This document shows, in pieces, positions 60,485 through 64,000 of a stretch of 64,000 nt of DNA (within the stretch, counting starts at the first letter, position 1; every line of letters begins with the position of its first letter). Source of the stretch: an uncultured Eubacterium sp. (GTDB taxonomy: Bacteria > Bacillota > Clostridia > Lachnospirales > Lachnospiraceae); assembly GCA_900550135.1 (NCBI GenBank), contig URQO01000001.1, positions 52,014 to 116,013 on the forward strand. Reading direction: 5' to 3'. The notes beneath the pieces are model-generated. The model ran no database searches. It saw nothing but the letters and a program-made list of their open reading frames with translations, and was not told where the DNA came from. The position numbers and the translations under genes were made by a program.

Positions 60485-62346
60485 TATTTTACATCCTCGC
60501 CTAAATCACATGTATATTTCCATTTTATCACATCGCCGTCTTTAACTGTATAATCGCTACAACTTACCTGCGGAAATTTATCGTTTACGCTGTACATCCA
60601 TCCTGACTGCTGCCCACATGAAAATTCATATATATTGTCTATACCTTCAACATATGCGCTTTTTCCTGTAAATGAAGCTTCCATCAATAAATTCTGATTT
60701 TTTAATTCTCTTTTTAATACATCATAAACAGTATCGTTTTTGTTAAAACTGACTTTTATTTCTTTTAAAATTATTCCATCTTTTGGAATGTGTCCTCTTA
60801 AGGATTTATCAAGTTCATTAAGATTATCATTGATTGTGGAACATTCCACTGATATTGTGCATTTTCCGGCAACATTTTTAGGTTCTTCTTTACCACATCC
60901 ACCAAATAATATGGTTATACACAACAACAAACTTAATATTTTCTTAATATTTTTCTTTTTAACAAATGCCACAATTCCACCTGCCATTGCCAAGGATATT
61001 ATAACAACTATTGCAATAATTCCTTTGCTGTTATTTTTTTCATCTGTTTCTTTATTTTTATTGTCTTCTGCTATATTTTCACTTGTACTAATAATACTTT
61101 CAGAATTATTTTTTGCTACAGTTTCACCATTATCTTTTTGATTTTTTTTATTCTGCTTTTCCTTTTCAAATTTTTTATTTTTTTTCGTATTTATATTTTT
61201 ATTATCTACAGCATTTGTAGTTTGTCCTCTATTTTCAACTTTTTCCGTAGTTTTGTTTTTAGTGCCTGATTTTGTATTTCCGGTTGTGCTCTTCTTTTTA
61301 TTAGTTTTTTTTGCTGTTTTGTATACTTTTTTAACATCTTTCATATTATAAATACCATTTTCATCTTCAAGGTTTCTATAATATGCAACCAATGAATACA
61401 TTGCCTGCTCTGTTGCCATTTGGTTTACATAAGTATCGCTTGTATGTTTAAATCCACCATTTTCATAAAACATCAGCAAGCCATCAAGAACTGTATGTCC
61501 TTTTTTTACAAATCTCTCATCTGTCACTTTTATATTTAATGCTGACATTGCTGTTAACACCTGTGCTGTACTTTCGCAATTTTCCACTTTTGCCGTAGAA
61601 AAAGCTCCTGTGTTGTTTTGTTTTTCTGACAGATAATTAATACCTTTCCTTATTACTTCTTTTACACTTTCTCTTTTTTCATATTTTGCCAATGCCTGAA
61701 TTACCATAGCAGTCATATCTACATCGGATTTTCCTCCCATGTATGCCCAGCCACCATCATCATTTTGTGCATTTACCAAAATTGAAATCAACTTGTCCCT
61801 TGTAGTTATCTCACCACTATAATCCTCTGAAGGATTTGGAATATCGTAATTTCCACTGTCAAATGCTATCAGAGCAAATATTGGTCCATTAAGCCCTGTT
61901 GCCATTACATTGTCAAGCCGTGACAGCGGCCTTAAAATATCGTATCCTGCAATATCTCTTGGATTTTCTCCTATAGCTGTCAATGCAATTGTAAGTCTTG
62001 CATATTCTGTATATTTTCTGTCAGATAATACTCCATTTTTTTCTTTTACTACCTGCACTACATTATTTATATACTTGTTCTTATATTCATCTGTTAGCTT
62101 TTCTCCTCTGGCAAGCCCCATAATGAGCCACTCCCCGCCTATACTTCCATATTCCGGGGTAGTAACCTTATTTATTTCATAGTCAGCTATTTTATCAATA
62201 TATTTTTTTGTCTGGCTTTTTGATAAAACAGTTTTAGCATAGGCAGAAGTACCACTTACTGTAATGAACATAACTGCCATTACAATAAGTAGTAATGTTT
62301 TAAAAAATATATTATAAATTTTGTTATCTTTCTTATTTATAACCAT
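60484..62346 (-). CDS. Surface protein: alpha/alpha barrel plus DUF4430 (transcobalamin-like)
   Basis: 620 residues. Signal peptide at 1-38. Residues ~40-330 carry prenyltransferase/squalene-oxidase-like helical repeats (VNAQNDDGGWAYMGGKSDVD, TAMVIQALAKYE, GAFSTAKVENCESTAQVLTA), suggesting an alpha6/alpha6 barrel. A basic low-complexity region (335-440) leads to a membrane helix (442-462), a KKKNIKK turn, and a second hydrophobic stretch ending in lipobox-like LFGGC484. Residues ~495-615 are a DUF4430 (transcobalamin C-terminal-like) domain with GWMYSVNDKFPQV and VKDGDVIKWKY. Animal intrinsic factor/transcobalamin use the same two-domain order to bind B12. It overlaps ecfT. Confidence 0.82.
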   Translation of the reverse strand: MVINKKDNKIYNIFFKTLLLIVMAVMFITVSGTSAYAKTVLSKSQTKKYIDKIADYEINKVTTPEYGSIGGEWLIMGLARGEKLTDEYKNKYINNVVQVVKEKNGVLSDRKYTEYARLTIALTAIGENPRDIAGYDILRPLSRLDNVMATGLNGPIFALIAFDSGNYDIPNPSEDYSGEITTRDKLISILVNAQNDDGGWAYMGGKSDVDMTAMVIQALAKYEKRESVKEVIRKGINYLSEKQNNTGAFSTAKVENCESTAQVLTAMSALNIKVTDERFVKKGHTVLDGLLMFYENGGFKHTSDTYVNQMATEQAMYSLVAYYRNLEDENGIYNMKDVKKVYKTAKKTNKKKSTTGNTKSGTKNKTTEKVENRGQTTNAVDNKNINTKKNKKFEKEKQNKKNQKDNGETVAKNNSESIISTSENIAEDNKNKETDEKNNSKGIIAIVVIISLAMAGGIVAFVKKKNIKKILSLLLCITILFGGCGKEEPKNVAGKCTISVECSTINDNLNELDKSLRGHIPKDGIILKEIKVSFNKNDTVYDVLKRELKNQNLLMEASFTGKSAYVEGIDNIYEFSCGQQSGWMYSVNDKFPQVSCSDYTVKDGDVIKWKYTCDLGEDVK

Positions 62347-62380
62347 TTTTTGCTCCTGCTAAATCTGTAAATTTTACATA

Positions 62381-63460
62381 TTATTTTGTAATTTTTACAC
62401 GTTTCCTGTTACTCCAAGCTCCGTATTTTCTTACCTTACCTGCTTTTTTAAATGCTCTTACCTGAACATAATATGTCTTATTCTTCTTTAATTTCTTAAT
62501 TGTATATGTTCGTTTTGTAGTAGTCTTAACTACTGCTTTTTTAAATTTCTTATTTGTAGCATATCTTACCTGATATCCCTTTGCACCGGCTACTTTCTTA
62601 ATTGTTAATTTAATTTTATTCTTCTTAACATTCTTTGCTGATTTGATTGTAGCTTTTTTAACTTTTATCTTCTGAGTTGTTACTTCAGGCGTTGTTGTTT
62701 CTTCTTCACCCAATTTTTTGTATGCACTATCAACTTCTTCCTGAGATGCATCATATTTTTCAAGAACTTTTATAGCATCAGTTCTCTTTGCATCATACTT
62801 ATCGTTTCCTGTAGTTGCTGCTACTTTCTTAATTAAAGCGTCTTTATTTGCCAATTTAGCACTTACAATATTTTCATAGTAGCTTGTAAATCCAATATCT
62901 GCGCCACCGGCATAAACACTAAACTGAAGTCTTACTACATCACCGTCTTTTACAGGCTGTGAATCCATTCCTACTGATGACTCTACATTGTTTATACCAT
63001 ACATCCAACCTGCTAAATCTGTATATGAACCACCACCTAATTTCTGTTCATCTTCAAATAAAGCATTTGTACTTGTATTTGTTGGTGCATCATAATGCTG
63101 AGGCCCATATCCATAATCCACATCAATACTTGGCATGTCCAAAATGCTCTGTGGAATATTTAATTTTCCTGTGTCAGCATAACTGATTGAATCAAGGTAG
63201 TATCCATATGTAGATGATGTTGCATTGATTTTCACATTCTTTTCCTGTGCCAATTTTTCCATTACATCTTTTACTGTTGCACCTTCTTTTACTTCTACAT
63301 TTGTAGGTTCAACCAAAAATCCCTGACCAATTGTAAATCTTTCAATTGTCATTGTCACTGTGATTGTTTTTTGAGTATCAGCTGATACTATAGTCATCAT
63401 TCCAAGAACCATAGTAAGTGACATAAAAAGTGCCATTACCCTTTTTGTTACTTTGTTCAT
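62381..63460 (-). CDS. Secreted DUF4430 (transcobalamin-like) protein with Lys-rich Fn3-like end
   Basis: 359 residues. Signal peptide at 1-27. Residues ~32-190 form a DUF4430 domain: VEVKEGATVKDVMEKLAQ, YYLDSISYADTG, LAGWMYGINNVESSVG and VKDGDVVRLQFSVYAGG. A helical spacer (200-250) leads to the Lys-rich Fn3-like module (GYQVRYATNKKFKKAV, TYYVQVRAFKKAGKVRKYG). It may bind cobalamin at the cell surface; direct proof is lacking. First gene after the riboswitch, with AAAGGAGGATAAAA before ATG. Confidence 0.85.
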   Translation of the reverse strand: MNKVTKRVMALFMSLTMVLGMMTIVSADTQKTITVTMTIERFTIGQGFLVEPTNVEVKEGATVKDVMEKLAQEKNVKINATSSTYGYYLDSISYADTGKLNIPQSILDMPSIDVDYGYGPQHYDAPTNTSTNALFEDEQKLGGGSYTDLAGWMYGINNVESSVGMDSQPVKDGDVVRLQFSVYAGGADIGFTSYYENIVSAKLANKDALIKKVAATTGNDKYDAKRTDAIKVLEKYDASQEEVDSAYKKLGEEETTTPEVTTQKIKVKKATIKSAKNVKKNKIKLTIKKVAGAKGYQVRYATNKKFKKAVVKTTTKRTYTIKKLKKNKTYYVQVRAFKKAGKVRKYGAWSNRKRVKITK

Positions 63461-63524
63461 TTTTATCCTCCTTCTGTCAATGATATTTTCCGGATAAAAA
63501 GAAAAGCCCTGCTTTTTTGCAAGA

Positions 63525-63720
63525 CTAAAAAGCCCTCAAGGGGCTTGTATATCCTTTTCGCCTTGCCTACGAATACCGGTTAGTTATGTTGACATATCCT
63601 GACTTAAGTTCAACCTACTAAAGCGCCTTCCGGATTTCTCCGTGACATAATGCTTTTTCGTCCCTTATACAGTAGAGAAAGACTGTGCCGGATTCTCACC
63701 GGACTTCCCTTAAACCACAC
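63525..63720 (-). promoter_or_regulatory. Cobalamin riboswitch
   Basis: The minus strand contains AGGGAAGTCCGGTGAGAATC and CGGCACAG (about 63711-63684), the core GGGAAnnnGGTGnnAATCCnGCRC element, and the B12-box-like AAGTCAGGATATGTC (about 63605-63591). The expression platform has a terminator stem AAGCCCCTTGAGGGCTTTTT (63548-63529). It should switch the downstream operon off when cobalamin is abundant. This also explains most of the 63461-64000 region. Confidence 0.88.
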
Positions 63721-63765
63721 ACAAATGTTGTGGACCATAACTATTTCTATCTAATTGACAACTTT

Positions 63766-63794
63766 ATTCTATACTATGCACTACTCTATGTCAA
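63766..63794 (-). promoter_or_regulatory. Promoter of the cobalamin operon
   Basis: TTGACA (63794-63789) and TAGAAT (63771-63766) on the minus strand, 17-bp spacer, about 45-60 bases before the riboswitch core. Confidence 0.88.
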
Positions 63795-63968
63795 AATTTT
63801 TCTTTTCAACATTCCCCCTGTGTATTCTTATTTTGGTTTTTCTTATACAATTACTTTTAGAAATATATTGTAGCAAATATATTTTCTATAGCTTTTTCTA
63901 ATTCTTATTTATAAGTTTTTCCCGACATTATTTTGCAAAATAGAATTCCTACAATTGTGCTTACAGTG

Positions 63969-64000
63969 AGATCGGAAGAGCGTCGTGTAGGGAAAGAGTG
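63969..64000. other. Illumina adapter sequence (assembly artefact)
   Basis: The last 32 bases begin AGATCGGAAGAGC, the TruSeq adapter stem, and go on with GTCGTGTAGGGAAAGAGTG, the known continuation of the adapter. This is not genomic DNA. Confidence 0.97.

Noticed and set aside
1..64000. Insertion sequences or prophage genes
   Set aside because: No transposase, integrase or phage structural gene was recognised; the only repeat elements are the short ones listed.

Overview
The window is AT-rich DNA from a Gram-positive anaerobe, most likely a member of the Lachnospiraceae (Clostridia). The pointers are strong GGAGG ribosome binding sites, a T-box leader on metG, Lys-rich fibronectin-like modules on secreted proteins, a Firmicute-style Tad pilus locus, SpmB and a CwlD-like amidase (sporulation-type genes), oxygen-sensitive glycyl-radical chemistry, and a cobalamin riboswitch with an ECF transporter. 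The species cannot be named from sequence alone. The last 32 bases match the Illumina TruSeq adapter, so the right edge is an assembly artefact and probably a contig end. Almost all genes are on the minus strand.

Layout, left to right. 1-4 kb: start of a cut-off gene, a BspA-like leucine-rich-repeat surface protein, a cell-wall-binding C39-like peptidase, and an XRE regulator with dyad operators. 4.1-5.6 kb: strong intergenic hairpins, then rpsF-ssb-rpsR. 5.6-10.7 kb: a small DUF951 gene, an NlpC/P60 wall hydrolase with Ig-like domains, an unknown membrane protein and a TEAPTTTE-repeat surface protein. 10.8-11.05 kb: tRNA-Cys and tRNA-Glu with promoter and terminator. 11-15.3 kb: CvpA, a DUF5711-like protein, a LysM protein with a possible dead MPN/JAMM domain, and a sirtuin. 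15.4-24.8 kb: a Tad/Flp pilus operon (tadZ-A-B-C-flp, DUF5702 pseudopilin, a Cys-rich TadE-like protein, prepilin peptidase, TadE, and an FHA protein interrupted by an in-frame stop), read from one clear promoter.

24.8-37 kb: hemolysin-III, dCMP deaminase, GC-rich tandem repeats, upp, a catalytically dead LMW-phosphatase homologue, Sua5/YwlC, a CwlD-like amidase, rsmA, tatD, metG with its T-box, a zinc-ribbon/YARHG protein and a lipoprotein amidase. 37-50.6 kb: a catabolic region with manA, a PRD-type PTS regulator, fructose-type EIIA/EIIC/EIIB, HPr, enzyme I, a HAD phosphatase, a DeoR regulator, a glycyl radical enzyme, its activase and an FSA-type aldolase. Its composition matches the E. 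coli frw/pflD/fsaB and ybiW/fsaA clusters, recently linked to radical anhydro-hexitol-phosphate glycolysis.

50.7-57.3 kb: a DUF885 metallopeptidase, a secreted Fn3-like protein, 1-phosphofructokinase, SpmB and a cation/proton antiporter. 57.4-63.8 kb: a cobalamin-riboswitch operon encoding two surface proteins with transcobalamin-like DUF4430 domains, one also carrying an alpha/alpha-barrel region, followed by a complete ECF transporter (EcfT, fused EcfA-EcfA', S component). The barrel-plus-DUF4430 arrangement parallels animal intrinsic factor/transcobalamin. I regard this as the most interesting system in the window.
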